From Ornithodoros turicata (lineage: Eukaryota; Arthropoda; Arachnida; Ixodida; Argasidae): DNA of 64,000 nucleotides. The position numbers and the translations under genes are program-made. The notes beneath the pieces were generated by a model. That model saw only the letters and a list, made by a program, of their open reading frames with translations, made no database searches and was not told where the DNA came from. Location of the stretch: the NCBI RefSeq assembly GCF_037126465.1, contig NC_088203.1:80138168-80202167 (forward strand). Reading direction: 5' to 3'. Of the stretch, positions 22,041-33,564 are shown piece after piece; the stretch's first letter is position 1; the number at the start of each line of letters is the position of its first letter.

Positions 22041-22292
22041 GGACGTCGTTTCGGTGTCTTAGAGTCACTGTAACCGGGAGAAAAGTATCGCATTCGCTTT
22101 CCCCGTGCCGCCGCCTAGCTCATTCGCCGAGGCGCGTCACGTGGTGCGTTTTCCTCCTCTTTGCTTCCAACCTCCCGCCGAGTCTACCGGGAACGCAATA
22201 GCTGCGACGCATGTGCGCGTACGTTCGTGTGCCGCTCTTGCGTTTTTTGTATGTGAAAAGGATCTCAGAGAGCTGAGGAACTACGAACAACC

Positions 22293-23030
22293 ATGTCTGG
22301 ATGTTGTGCTGCAACGGGACAGTGTCAGGCAAAGCATTTTTCTGCATTCCGACGGGCAAAAGTGACGAGACGCGGAGATCGGCACAGAATCGGCCGGAAG
22401 AACTTCGCGCCTACGAAAAACACACGCTTGAGCGAGGTAAATTTTGTGGCGTGTTTATTTTTCATTGCAGAACCTTTGCACACAGTTCTGAATAACAGTT
22501 CAACTGTGCGCAGAACAGCCGGGCGTATCAAAATGGTGCTTATCGGATCTTCCCATTGCGTTCCCTGTTCTGCGGTGCTAACAAAACGCCACTATCAGGA
22601 CCACTTCACACGCGACGACTTCGCGGACAAGGAAATTCGAAAGAAGAAGCTGAAGTGGACGGCAGTCGGAAGCAGTTTTGCATACCGGACACCCACGAGG
22701 CTGAGGAAGGCACCTATCCCCCGTTCTTCGCACGCAGAGGTCTCCGAGGAGTCACCAAAAGACTTGCACACTGAAGTTGATGACACACTAGTGTAAGATC
22801 AAGGGGCAGCGGAGGATGGTAATGCGTCGAAATATATGTAGATATGCACCGTATCAGGTACTCTTATGAAAACTATTCCTAAATATTGAGCTGTAATTGT
22901 GAGTGAATCAACTTTGCAGAGGAAGACAATACCGTCACAAATTTTTGTGACCAGAGCATCGAGGAATATGCACAGGACATACCCGCAGACAAGCCATGTG
23001 ATGGTCCCCTCGACGAGATCGCAGTCTTAA
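22293..23030 (+). pseudogene. THAP-domain gene remnant, three exons
   Basis: Exon 1 (22293-22436) opens at ATG and carries IGRKNFAPTKNTRLSE, the middle of a THAP zinc finger. Its first half is best read in the overlapping frame (GKAFFCIPTGKSDETRRSA), so there is a frameshift. The donor GTAAAT follows. An acceptor (ATCAG) precedes exon 2 at 22599, which resumes in phase with DHFTRDDF and LKWTAV, the C-terminal part of the domain. The cysteine of the C-x2-H pair has become serine (SEDH). Exon 2 ends near 22796. A third exon may follow an acceptor at 22918-22919 and is acidic; it is cut at 23030 by a TTAA-flanked insertion. THAP domains bind DNA and occur in P-element-like transposases and host factors; which this was is unclear. 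Confidence 0.65.
22437..22598 (+). other. Inferred intron inside the THAP domain
   Basis: 162 bp, starting GTAAAT and ending with a pyrimidine-poor tract then ATCAG. Exons on both sides are in phase 0, and joining them gives the order of motifs expected of a THAP finger. The intron has no stop in that frame, so an unspliced reading also stays open. Confidence 0.5.
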
Positions 23031-23645
23031 AGGGACTATGAAACGATTTTTTTCTTCGTTTCGTTCGAAAGAAGACATTTTTCTGAGTCTAGAACCGAAT
23101 TTTTACCTTCGTCGCGCGAGCGGATTTCTCGGGAGCGAATTTAAACGGAGCGGCGAAGGGATGACAGCTGGCGCCGCGCCGTAGCGAGCTGCCGAGCGGA
23201 GACACAACGGGGCAACTTGACGCGACCACGGCCGGCTCAGCAACACGTCATCGTGACGTGATGCCGAGCCGAGGAATCCCACCAGGAGCATGCGCCGTAG
23301 GATCCCGTGTATGCGGGAGTGGAAATCTCCATGACAGCAGCTTTCGCGCGATCGGCAGATTTCGGCAGTGGCGGCAGCCACAGCGCGAGCTCGCGGCATT
23401 ACTTGCCATTGTGCAACACCGGTGACGTAACGGGGAACCGAAGTGCGGTCCGTACAGTTACACCATCGACAGGGAAATATGCGCGGGAGAGGAGGAACGC
23501 GGAAGAGATATTTCCAGCGCGCGCTCCTCGCAGAGTGGAGCGATTTCGTCCGGAAAAATTTGTGGCATATTAGTTTAGTTTCTCTGCGGGAAGAACAGTT
23601 TCCATCAAAAAAAAGTATGGGGGTTCGGGAAATTTCATAGTCCCT
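23031..23645. mobile_element. TTAA-flanked element, 615 bp
   Basis: Ends AGGGACTATGAAA and its inverse (tttcatagtccct), flanked by TTAA at 23027-23030 and 23646-23649. TTAA duplications are used by piggyBac and Kolobok elements; the end AGGGACT lacks the CCC start typical of piggyBac, so a Kolobok-like MITE is my preference. It lies inside the putative third THAP exon; the coding-like sequence resumes after 23649. The frames at 23103-23399 and 23307-23573 lie within it and show no transposase. Confidence 0.75.
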
Positions 23646-23649
23646 TTAA

Positions 23650-23760
23650 AAGAAACGAGCAAAGGCTGAGACGGAATGTAGTGACTTGAAGCTCACGGTC
23701 TACTCCTCATGGAAGATCAACTACATGCATTGGAGCGGGGGATACGCCTTATGCATAAGT
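23650..23760 (+). pseudogene. Continuation of THAP exon 3
   Basis: After the TTAA the frame reads a lysine/glutamate-rich segment including KAETECSDLKLTV, which would suit the coiled coil that often follows THAP fingers. A stop appears in other frames and no exon edge is clear. Confidence 0.35.
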
Positions 23761-25380
23761 GCGCGCCATCTATGTGCGGAGACGGAGACTACGTTTACGC
23801 GCCATGTTTGAGTATAGCTGCCGGTGGTTTCGGTTTTCGCCACATCGCCTATCGCCAGCAACGCGGCATCCCGGGAGGTTGACCGGCAACTCCCCATTAC
23901 TGCTCGTGACACTGTGCACCCTAAAGGGCAATATTGGCTCGAATACCGACAAGGTAAATCCTCAGTTCGCTATTATTGCATCTAAAATAATTAAAAAAGC
24001 GCGTGACACGTTCACGGTCAGAACATGCTTAGATTGAGGTTGTTTGGCGTGTCACGGGCTTCTTTCAGAAGTAGGTCTATACTAAACGCGAGCTACAGAG
24101 GACTTCATTTATGTGCAGGAGTGTTGAATTTCCAGTGGAAGCGTGCTGCCAGACCAGCATTTAGAAGATGATTGGGAAAATGAGCTTTGTGCTCTGGTCT
24201 CTCTTAGTGGTGCATGTCCGTTTGGGACATGGTTGCTATAATTGCTTTTAAAAAGGAGCTATGTAGCAAGCAGATAACGGCACATAAGATTTCAGAGCAA
24301 ATGAATCACAAGAAAGAGATCAGAGCAAAAAAGAGCATCACAAAGAAAATGGCGTATAATGCGAGGAAATCGTCAAATCATCACAGAAAGTCTGGTATTC
24401 TGTGTCTCCAAGAAAGGGGCTCTTCCTTCTTCTTTGTGTAAAAGTCAGCTCCACATGACTTCCATCTAAAAAAGTATGTATCCGTTCACCTTTTGTTGGG
24501 TTACTGGTACCAAACAACTACATGTGCGAGTATGAAAGTACATCTGATATTTTACTGAAGGTACACAAAATGTGTCTAGTCACAGGTGCTCAAATGCTTT
24601 TTTATTCCGTTACCGAGCAGGACCAGCAGCTAAGCAGAGAGTCCTGTAGTAAGATCATCCATCGCCACTCCATGCTGCACAAACGCGCATATATAGGGAC
24701 CCGCTTCGTAACTTCGTAACACACCGCATCAGAACACTCTGCTGTAAAGTTCGGGCAATTAGTTGAGTATTCATATGTACAAAAGCGACAGAGTCCCCAA
24801 AATTCCGCAGTTCGACGTGAGATTCAGTCACGAAGTTGCAGCTACGCCGAGCGTGCTTATCCGATGCTGTTTGCTCGTTGTAGAAGACAATAACGAAGTT
24901 GCCCGAAAGAAACTTTCGTATAACGTTAGCTTCGTGAGCTCGGCTGTGCATTCTGCCGGCTTCGCTGCCATGCTAAAAAGCTTGAATCGCAAGTTCCCCG
25001 ACATTCAGGCTGGTCCCGTTACAGGAAATCGCACATAGCGCGACCGCCCGAATACTCAAACATGGTGCCGCCGCCAAGCGCCGCCACGAGATGGCAGCAC
25101 TTATGAATAAGGCGTATTGGAAGAACAATCCACAGCACTTTACATGCGCGTGAAAAAGCGTTGGCATGCACGTAGCCATTGAACGTGTGAAATAGAAATT
25201 TAATTGCGAAGAGATTAGAATAAAACTGATTGAGCTTATTTATGTCAACCTGAAGCTGCACACACGAGCACAATAGTTTTATGGCCACAAAACAAGTGAA
25301 CTAAAAAAAAAAAAAAAAAGTGCTCTATAGAGCGCGAACGAGACTCGACGATGCCTTTTAGAGGCGAACACGCGCCAACA
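23761..25380. other. No recognisable feature
   Basis: Short frames (24214-24441, 24763-25038) show no domain, splice pattern or paralog in the window. An A-run occurs at 25304-25319. I can support nothing here. Confidence 0.5.
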
Positions 25381-25382
25381 TA

Positions 25383-25875
25383 GGCTGCGTTCCAATACCC
25401 CGGTTAGTCGACTGCCTAGCTGTCTAACCGGAAGTGCCACCATGTTAAGTCTCGTTCCAAATCTCGCCAACTCCGCTATTCAGTCGGCTACCGCCTAGTG
25501 CGCATTGATGCAGTCTAGTTATACGCCTGACCATCTGACAGCCGGGATGAAGACGCCCATTGACGGTACCAGCGTGCCCGCTGTTTCTGCTGGCTTTAAA
25601 TGTAAAGTTGCACATAGAGGTATGTTTTTTAAAACTGCGTAGAGAGTTGGAACACATGTTTAGTTGTGAAGGTGACAGTTTATGCACGATGTCCTACAAA
25701 CTTAGCGCATTAGAGTCCTGCTGCGCTTGCGCCGTACACATTTCTTGCGTGAGCAACGAGATGGCGCCACACGCGCCTCGGCTAAGCAAGCCTGTTCCAA
25801 TAGTGACAGGCAAAGGGGGTCCACTCAGCTGCCTAGTCAGGCGGCTTCGCGGGCGCGAGGTATTGGAACGCAGCC
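25383..25875. mobile_element. Harbinger-like MITE, 493 bp
   Basis: Ends GGCTGCGTTCCAATACC and its inverse with one difference in the first 17 bases. ATA stands on both sides (25380-25382, 25876-25878). Ends beginning GG and a 3-bp duplication fit PIF/Harbinger, though those elements prefer TTA/TAA. The 119-codon frame at 25560-25919 crosses the right end and is not a gene. Confidence 0.7.
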
Positions 25876-26119
25876 ATAATTTGTCTGTTAGCTACAGAAT
25901 ACAACAAACGGTACTGTAGTGACGCTTGTGCACTGTTTCATTAAGTATTAGCCGAGTCCCACCCTAGGAGGTCACAAAATATTTGGTGCACAGCCGCGAA
26001 ATCAACGCGTTGTAACACTGACTACAGCTATCCCAACACGCGATCCGCGGCGGCTTGGAAGCAGTATGGCTGCCGGAGCAGACGACGCGAATGGATTGCG
26101 GTACTCTTCCGCCGGTACA

Positions 26120-26330
26120 GTGACTCTACGGTTTCTGCGCCGATAGTTCCCCTAGTGGTACCTGAACACAACTCTCCTGCGTGTGCCATGTCGCCTTGCC
26201 ATGTTGCACGGAGGTCGGTGTTTTTTTGTTTTTTTTATCACTGTGTTCATTTTTTACGCCGAGTATGACTTCTACGATTTTTCTGCAGATTTCGCACGCA
26301 TTAATGCGCCATCGTGCGCCACCGGAAGTC
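26120..26330 (-). repeat. Dispersed repeat, minus copy
   Basis: Inverse of the sequence at 21835-22040, with a T/A-rich insertion around 26220-26240. Both copies share caggtaccactagggg in sense orientation. It has an open minus-strand frame (26126-26362) that is not kept in the other copy. Confidence 0.6.
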
Positions 26331-26399
26331 AGAGGTCGGCATTTTGGCTCACGATCACTCACGATTATCTGATAAGGCGTATCGACCTTACAATCACTT

Positions 26400-26535
26400 T
26401 AAATAAATAATAACAATGATTAATTAAATATTAATAAAGTTATAAATTTAATTTATATTTAAATATAAAGAGAAATTTGTTTAAATTTAAATTTATAATT
26501 ACATTATAAATTTAATTAAATCAATAATAATACTA
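26400..26535. repeat. Very AT-rich tract
   Basis: About 135 bp made almost entirely of taaataatt, aaatttaa and similar words, with many small palindromes. No function is evident. Confidence 0.8.
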
Positions 26536-27768
26536 ATGGTGCGTGATGTTACCTTCCCTTTACGAGCATGACGTGACGAGCATAGCAAGTCAACGCCGTG
26601 TCCAACGGCTGCCGGCCGGTATCCGGTATTCCATACTGCAGGCAATATATTCAGTTCAATCATGTCAAAGGACGTGCATGTAAAGCACGTGATAGAAACA
26701 TTAAACTTTAAGAATTAAAAAAAAGATAATTCTATCAGCTCCCCTGTTGCTGCAATGACGAGTAATCAGGAAGTTCTAATCAGAAATGGCACGTGGCTCG
26801 GATAACCGGTTCGGATCTTGCGGGTTTTTGAACCACACTTTTTTTTTTTTTTAGTCATCTTTCGTCTCAGGAGTGAGACGGATGAAAGTGTGACCGTATC
26901 TATGTGTCTCGTACTTTCTCGTCTTTTCGTCGCTCTATAATGGAGACGCACCAGCCGGCCCAACTACTACTTCAAAGGTAAATATTGGCCAACAAATAGC
27001 GCACGTGTCTACATCTGCGTCTACCATCTGCGAAAATAACATTATAAGCGCAAAGTGTGCATTAGCTTGCATGGGTAAAACTCGTGACTTGCCAGCACAA
27101 CTCAATCATCACCTCTTGGCGAAAACACTGGACAATGCTATATATTCGCGAACAGACGGTTCCGCTTCGTTGTCCAAAAACGTGCGCATTAGCCTACTTT
27201 GTACATTAGCGAATTATACACTAGAAGGGATAGCGACGGTTCACGTCTTCTGAGGAAATACGCGATGGACATCGCATTTGCCCCTTCCACTTAGTGCAGC
27301 CACGTGGAAAAGCCTAAGCTTTGAGGATGGCACGCAGGCTCACGCGCCTAAGTACAATCGATCGTCCTTGGGACTCAAGACAGAGATGTGCAATTCGTGG
27401 GAACGTCGCACTAGTAGGCGTCTACCGTTCTCAGAACGGTGCCTCGCGTTCTATATGTATGCTGTTAAAATGTTTCAACGGAATACGACAAAGCCAGATA
27501 CTCATAGCGCTGAAAAAAGCACGCGGCACAGAAAGATGAAGCGTCGACACCGAGGGTCCAAAATAACCTGAGGTTTCACGAAGGCACAGTCAGTCTTCAC
27601 GAAAGTCAGAAGATGTCCGCGAAATAATGTTAATAAAAAAAGAACACGTGACAACGCACCCAATTGCATATTACACGTCGTTACGACTCGACCACATACA
27701 TAACGTTTTCGTAACTACAACATAAGTTCCATAGAACATTTCAGTGATGCGTTAATGATGACCTCCTG
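26536..27768. other. No gene recognised; T-run and GA repeat
   Basis: A T-run at 26839-26852. Frames at 27005-27253 and 27278-27571 show no domain. Nothing else is recognised. Confidence 0.45.
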
Positions 27769-27770
27769 TG

Positions 27771-28976
27771 CACTCTAAAAACTGAACCTCACCGCGCCAA
27801 CCATTGCCACAAATGATAGGGTTATCGCTTCTGATTCGAAGAGAGAGAGGGAGAGAGAGGGGGGTACGCCTTTTTGTGTCAATTTGGATATATGATAATG
27901 ACACAAATATGCGTATATGTGCGACTATGGGACGTGATGAACCCCATGTGTGACAACATCTTAGCGCGAAGCATCAGAAGACCGTGCGCTCGGCATAAAC
28001 AAACCGGAGGCGACATCGTCTTCCAATGGATCCCGTCCCACGTCGGTGTCGGCGGCAACGAAAGGGCGGACCAGCTGGCGTCCTCGGCACACCTGGACTG
28101 CACCAATATTTTGCCGACACCGACAGGCAGATGGCCGTTCAGCAGCTTGTTGTACTGCGCCACCCTGGGATACGGGACATCATGCACTATCATCGCCCCC
28201 TTCTTCCCACACTCTTAAAAATGAACTTAACCACATAGCACGCTCCTAGCCAACCATCACCCCGAACGACAACGTTCTCGCCCTAGATTTGTTGAAAACG
28301 GGAGGAGGAGCCTATTTTGTGCCCATTATGCACGGCACAAAATAGGCTCCTCCTCCCGTTTTCAACAAATCAGGGGCAAGAACGTTGTCATTCGGGATGG
28401 TGGTTGGCTAGGAGCGTGCTATGTGGTGAAGTTCATTTTTAAGAGTGCATGAAAAACCTTCCTCGAAGCATCCAGACCATGCTCCATAGGCTCCGCAGTG
28501 GGTGTGCGTTCACCGACTCTCAGCTATTCAAGATCGGCTCTAGGGGTGACGCCTGCTGTGGCCACTGTCAACAACCCGAAACAATCGAACACATCCTGCG
28601 AGACTGCCGAGCATACCACTCTGCGCGCGAAGCCCATCTCCCTCGCTCCACCTCGGGCACGCTAGCGGACATCCTCTACCCCTCTGGTTCTTCTGCCGAA
28701 CGTTCCGCCAAAGCAAGAAACCTCATTCTCTTTCTGCAGAAGGCAGGCCTTGCTCAACAACCCATCTAATAGTCTACTCTCCCCGACGAACTCGTGCACC
28801 CTCACCGCATCCCCATCCTTCATCCTCCTCTATCCTCCATCCGTCCGTCCTTTCTTTGTGGTTTGTGTTCTTTTTGTTTTGTTTTTGGCTATAGTCGTGA
28901 CGACGCCCACTTCTGTGTGGCCAACAACGGCGAACCTACCCTGCCATTACCCCCCCCCCCCTCAGTTTTTAGAGTG
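27771..28976. mobile_element. Possible CACT-ended element around a LINE end
   Basis: CACTCTAAAAACTG at 27771 is exactly inverted at 28963-28976, and TG stands on both sides (27769-27770, 28977-28978). The left 100 bp resemble the arms of the palindromic MITEs (aacctcaccgcgccaacc). Inside are most of a LINE C-terminus and a younger palindromic MITE. Since LINE-like 3' sequence continues past 28976, the arrangement could also be coincidental; I give it moderate weight. Confidence 0.45.
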
Positions 28977-29153
28977 TGTATTCGATTACATTTGCTCTGA
29001 TTTATATTCAAATTCTTTTTTTTTGTTACTGCATTCTTATGTGTACCTTCGTAACTTGCATTCGAATCATAAGTGTATACCTGTGTGTAATCCACTCCCT
29101 TCCTTCCGTAATTGTAACCCTGAGGGTAATTAAATCGAACTAAATAAATAAAT
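27900..29153 (+). mobile_element. LINE 3' region: RNase H tail, C-terminus, 3' UTR
   Basis: At 27990-28085 the frame reads the end of an RNase H domain (FQWIPSHVGVGGNERADQLA). It is interrupted at 28210 by a palindromic MITE. After it, a frame to 28769 reads IQTMLHRLRSGCAFTDSQL, a C-x2-C...H...C knuckle (CCGHCQQPETIEHIL) and KARNLILFLQKAGL. A 3' UTR follows with a poly-C run (28950-28960). AT-rich sequence ending in aaataaataaa lies near 29150 and may be the true tail. The frame before the MITE is shifted, so the copy is dead. It belongs to the same family as 14226-14625. Confidence 0.75.
28210..28447. mobile_element. Palindromic CACTC MITE, 238 bp
   Basis: Ends CACTCTTAAAAATGAACTT and inverse; near-perfect palindrome centred on tgcacg. 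CA flanks both sides (28208-28209, 28448-28449). It splits the LINE coding region. Same family as 13316-13552 and 51207-51443, with a different central sequence. Confidence 0.88.
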
Positions 29154-29523
29154 TGAGGCGCGCGTGGTAACGTGGTAATTTTGTATATCGTGGCTTTTCT
29201 TGTTAGGCAGAAAGGCAAAAATAGCGGTTGCAGTGTACCTTATGGAAAACATGCCGTTAGTCGTGTGTTCCTGTTCGTCTCGTCCTATGTTTTACCTGAA
29301 ACTCAAGGCAGTGTTAACGTCATCAATAATATTTCACGAGGTTTCTGGAAGTTGCAACAGTGTGATTTTTCTTTTTTTCAATATAAGTAACTACAACATA
29401 ATATATTATGGATTAGCTATGTAGTGCCAGAAGTTACGGTATTTAGCCAAGATTGGACGGCCGCCAGCGATATCTGACGAACATTTAACAAATCTGTGTT
29501 ACAGACAGTATTAGAACAAAAAA
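29154..29523. other. No recognisable feature
   Basis: Short frames only; no repeat relation found inside the window. Confidence 0.4.
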
Positions 29524-29664
29524 ATGACAACAGAAGAAGAAAACAACGACGCCATTTCGGATGCGAAAAAAGCAGACCTTGGGCGTTTTAGCAGATCGGC
29601 AGCAGTCTACGGAAAAGATACGATAAAGGAGGCTGTCAAATCAAAGATCAACACCGTGATGTAA
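29524..29664 (+). pseudogene. 46-codon frame with conserved peptide and splice donor
   Basis: ATG at 29524, stop at 29662. It begins with an acidic stretch (MTTEEENNDAI) and ends SAAVYGKDTIKEAVKSKI then NTVM. The last codon and stop overlap GTAAGA, a good splice donor. The inverted paralog at 37180-37335 reads SAALYGNDTVKEAVASKI and also runs into GTAAGC at the same place. Two copies with the same peptide and donor suggest this was a first coding exon. The gene is not recognised. Confidence 0.5.
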
Positions 29665-29961
29665 GACGCCTCAAAGAAATCAGGCGATAGATTTCTCATG
29701 TTTTCCAAAATTATCGCCATGACGTTCCCATCTGCAAAACCCGCTATTTATTTCTAAGGCAATGAACCTGAACGTATGTGTGTCACGGTACACGATCACT
29801 TGGCCGATTCCTCTTCGTCCGGGAGATCATCAATTCTTGCCATGCAGAGAATGGGTTTGTGGACATGGTTGTTAGAGATACAGTCCATCCAGCGCACACT
29901 ATAAAGCTTGGCTCACAAAACTGCGTTTTATTGCGCGCGGATTCTTGCGTGCCTATACGTA

Positions 29962-30266
29962 CAGGTCCCGACAAAAGTGTACGCAACATGAGAGCGGCGT
30001 TTTTGCTCTTCGGTGCGACACCCTATACATGCGAGCGGAAATGGGCTCGTTTACCCGTTCAGAGGGGTGAGCGAGTGCGCTGGCAGGGACACACCGCGGT
30101 AGTTTCGGTATCGTTTGAATGTGCTCGAAACGTGGTTTCAATTGGTGTCGCTGCCGGCACACTCCTCCACCCTCCGAACGAGTGAACGAGCCCGCTTTCA
30201 GCTAGGGTGTCGCACCGAGGGGAAAGTGCGCAGCTCGCGTGTTCCGTAAACGTTTGTCGGGACCTG
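29962..30266. mobile_element. Tc1/mariner-like MITE, 305 bp
   Basis: Ends CAGGTCCCGACAAAAGTGT and inverse of CAGGTCCCGACAAACGTTT, each flanked by TA (29960-29961, 30267-30268). The inverted paralog at 36.8 kb has an uninterrupted cgtacgacatcagc at this point, which is the empty site. The interior is partly self-complementary. Confidence 0.85.
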
Positions 30267-30308
30267 TATGACGTAAGCAATCTGCTGGACTGTTCACGTG
30301 CATGCGGG

Positions 30309-30497
30309 CAGGGCCGGCGAGAGAAATTACGGGCTCCGGGGATGGGTCATGCCCCGGCTCGCTCCACATGTTTCGATAACATAGTCCAAGTATTTCTCCT
30401 TTATATGATTACGACAGGCTTTGGGTCGTGGGGGCTCCTGAAGCGGCCCGGGCCTTGGGGCGCCATCCTCGGCTGCCCCACCCTCTCGCCGGCCCTG
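30309..30497. mobile_element. hAT-type MITE, 189 bp
   Basis: Ends CAGGGCCGGCGAGAG and its exact inverse. Flanks CATGCGGG (30301-30308) and CATGTGGG (30498-30505) agree at 7 of 8 bases. The paralog near 36795 lacks it. Confidence 0.85.
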
Positions 30498-30984
30498 CAT
30501 GTGGGCACCGCACGTGTCAGCCTATGAGCGTCTTTCACGGAGTGTTTTGGCGGAAAGTTTGAAGTCCACGTTTGGGAGTTCGGCGTAACGCAAACTGCAG
30601 TTAGTTTGGTTGTAATTAATGTGTTACAATGTAATTAACCCTGCGTCTTTCATTCTTTCTCGCAACCTCCCTACACTGGATGTTTGCTGCGACCGTGTCG
30701 AAAGTCATACCACGCAAAGGAGGAGAAGCGCTTCGGCACGCAAGCGTAGAAGGCGGCTATTGGTTTCCGCTTGCGGCTCGACGCGTGCGTCGGAGAAAGT
30801 TCAGCTCGGGCGAACTCCTTGCGTTCTGCTGGTGAATGTCTGGCACGCGTCTGTTGTCATTTACTTATTTGCAAAACCCTCAGGGCCACAAGGGCAGAAA
30901 AGAGGGGAGGGGCTTGATGCATAAATGGAACAAACATACAAACAATGAAAAAATGGCTAGGAAGCAAGCGAGCCGGTGAAGATG

Positions 30985-31109
30985 ATGCATAATGTAAAAA
31001 CCCCGAGACTAGGGAACACGAAGGGACAGACACAACACGAAGGCTCAAAACTTCGTTGTTGTGTCTGTCCCTTCGTGTTCCCTAGTCTCGGGGTTTTTAC
31101 ATTATGCAT
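30985..31109. repeat. Near-perfect hairpin, about 57-bp arms
   Basis: atgcataatgtaaaaacccc at 30985 is exactly inverted at 31090-31109, and pairing continues inward through cacgaagggacagacacaac to a loop of about 8 bases (gctcaaaa). It lies in sequence absent from the inverted paralog, so it belongs to an insertion spanning roughly 30860-31165. A miniature foldback element is likely. Confidence 0.75.
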
Positions 31110-31330
31110 ACAAACAATTACAACCATGGCCATGGTAACTAACGTTCGGAATAAAACGCCGTAGTGTGAACCATGCTTAACTCTTCTCGTGAACACACAT
31201 CCCATCGTTGTGTCGTCGCGTGTGGTCGGCACATTCACATCACCCACGGTGCCCAAATAGAACCTCTCCTGCGCCGCTCGGCGCTCACGCTGGGTTTCTG
31301 CGCGCCGACGTTTATACGTTCGACTTTGGC

Positions 31331-33190
31331 CAGTGTGCGTATGGCAGTTCGATTCGGCAGTACGAGTAGGTGGGTAACAAACGGTTATACGGAAGTATTT
31401 GGAGCTTTAGTATGGTTTAGTAGTGATGCAGCGTCACGCACATTTCGGCCCCTCCTTCGGCAGCAACGCTAATGCGCTTTGCTGCGCGCCGTTTCCTGGC
31501 GTTCTCGAGGGCACGTCGCTTACGTTCATTTTCTCTAGCGAACGCGTCCGCATCTCCCACGGCAGTGGCGGTATATCTGCGAGCTCTATACTTGCGCGAG
31601 TGCTCCGGAGAACGTCATTTGTTGTCCTTGCCGTCCAACGACTTACATTATACGAAACGCACAGCGCAGACACTAGAGAGTTTTGAGCGGGTCGCAAGCG
31701 CTCTACGAAAACGATACAATAAAGGAACAGATGAAAGAGGTTTGTGCTGTGCCCGTATGCTTGTATGCTCCTGTCTCAGAACAGTTACTTTCCGAGAATA
31801 AAGGAAGGTTTTTGGCTTAACGTGTTGTAGGAACCGCTATCGTAAAGACCTTTCACACTGCTGTATATCGGCCCGCTGAAACGTTTCTTGTCAGCGGAAG
31901 CGAGCAATACAGAAACAAACGAGGTGGAGATAGCGCATTGCGAGAATGAAAGGGCACCTCTCCACTGACGCTACGCTTCACGGAGGCCTAGAAGTGCGTT
32001 AAAGAAATGCGGTCGCCCTTCAAATGTTGGAAAAAGTAGCCCAATACTACATCGTTGTGAGCAGTGTGGCGCGAAAATAATGTACCAATGTTCTCTACCG
32101 CCTGGGGTGCAGAATGGGGATGTAAGATGGCACTAATATGTGGAATGCCACTATTTGCGTTTGGTGTCATGCAACGCACAACAATAGTCTACTAGCGTCT
32201 ATAGTTCCGGAATAAAGATTTGCGGGCGTAATGGTAGCCCGCCTCTCCCATAACATTTTTCATATGCCCCTTTTTTGCGTATGTGCCCTTGTGTATGTGT
32301 ATGCGCCTCGCGTCAAGATCGCCACGGTTGGCTAGAAGTATGGATGCGTTCTTACAGGATGTATAAGCCATTCGGAAAATATGAGGAGGGTCAGTAGGAA
32401 GCCATTCAACATGACTGCAAATAAAGGCCCTTGTGAGAACTCTGCGCAACACAGTCGGCTAGTCTTCAAATGTTTGTAGACTTCCTGGAAACCACAGGCT
32501 TCTTCCAGACCCTGTAGTGTTTCCCAGTGACATGATGCTCTTTTTGTTCTGTATTGGTAAGCCACCGAGGAACCTTCAGTGGTTCCGCGAACTATTTAAC
32601 TCATTTCACTTCATACTCATATCACTCATGTAATGTCTCACATGTGATGGGGGAAGGGTACTGCACCGCGGCGGTGAAGCGCACCTCATCATCCTCATCA
32701 TCTGTTTTGTTGTTGCTGTCGTTACGTAACGACCTGTTTCACTGTCGATAATGCGACATGCTATTCGGAAGAGACATGTATTCGGGGCCGACGCCGGAGG
32801 GAATCGCCGATAGCCGATATTTGCACTAGGGGAAGACAACGCTGCCGGTGCCGTCGTTTTGTATAGTTTTGTACTACTGATGTAGTACACGTGCACTTCG
32901 CTTGTCCCTCGTTCTCCTCTTCATACGTGAAACAAGAAAAGACGCCCGCATCGATATCTATTCCTCTGCGCCGTTATATATCATATTTCCCAGCAACCCT
33001 CTAGTGATTCAAGTGCTGATGATCTCTTCCAATATTGCTGCCTCCTGGGTGCAGAGAAATGTATGTTCTCTCTCCATCTCTCGCTCTTCCTTTCTCTTGT
33101 CCGTTTTCTTCTTTCTGGGCATTAAAAATAGAATTCCGGGTTTCGAGAAGAATAAAAAAAATCCGAAGAGGATATGCCGGTAAAAATAAG
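31331..33190. other. No gene; one copy of the peptide module
   Basis: At 31670-31740 gagttttgagcgggtcgc then ctctacgaaaacgatacaat matches the module at 29580 with a 1-base shift. AATAAA at 31798. Other frames show no domain. A short (atc)n run is at 32690-32700. Confidence 0.45.
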
Positions 33191-33564
33191 GGCAGTTCGG
33201 CTCTGTCTGAGAAAGCTCCGGTTTTGGAGGGTTCCAGTAACCGAGTGCTCTGCAAGAAAAGCCATGGCCTGATGACTGGTCGACAAGGTTCGATTTCTTT
33301 TGTGTCGAGATTTGTCTACTGGGTTAGCAGCCGCCGCGACAGGGAAGAGTGGATCTCCCTGAATCCATTACGCATCAGGCTTTCACTTAACAATGCACGA
33401 AGCATCCGTGCGATGCAGGTGAACTCAATTCCTTGTCTAGAGGCAGCGCGACATTGGAGTCACTGAATGGGATACCCGATTTAGTCACTCGACTCGACAT
33501 GGGGACATTTTGAGGCCATTTCAGCCGTTGGCCACGTCTACATGGAGAACGTCCAGCGCGTAGC

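Larger units (their letters stand above)
29524..31330 (+). repeat. Large dispersed repeat, plus copy
   Basis: Matches the inverse of 36150-37360 through most of its length; landmarks include cagagaatgggttt, cactataaagcttgg, gagaaagttcagctcggg and gtgaaccatgcttaa. Relative to the other copy it carries three insertions: a Tc1/mariner-like MITE, a hAT MITE and a region around a hairpin. It starts with a small conserved open frame. I do not recognise the family. Confidence 0.7.
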
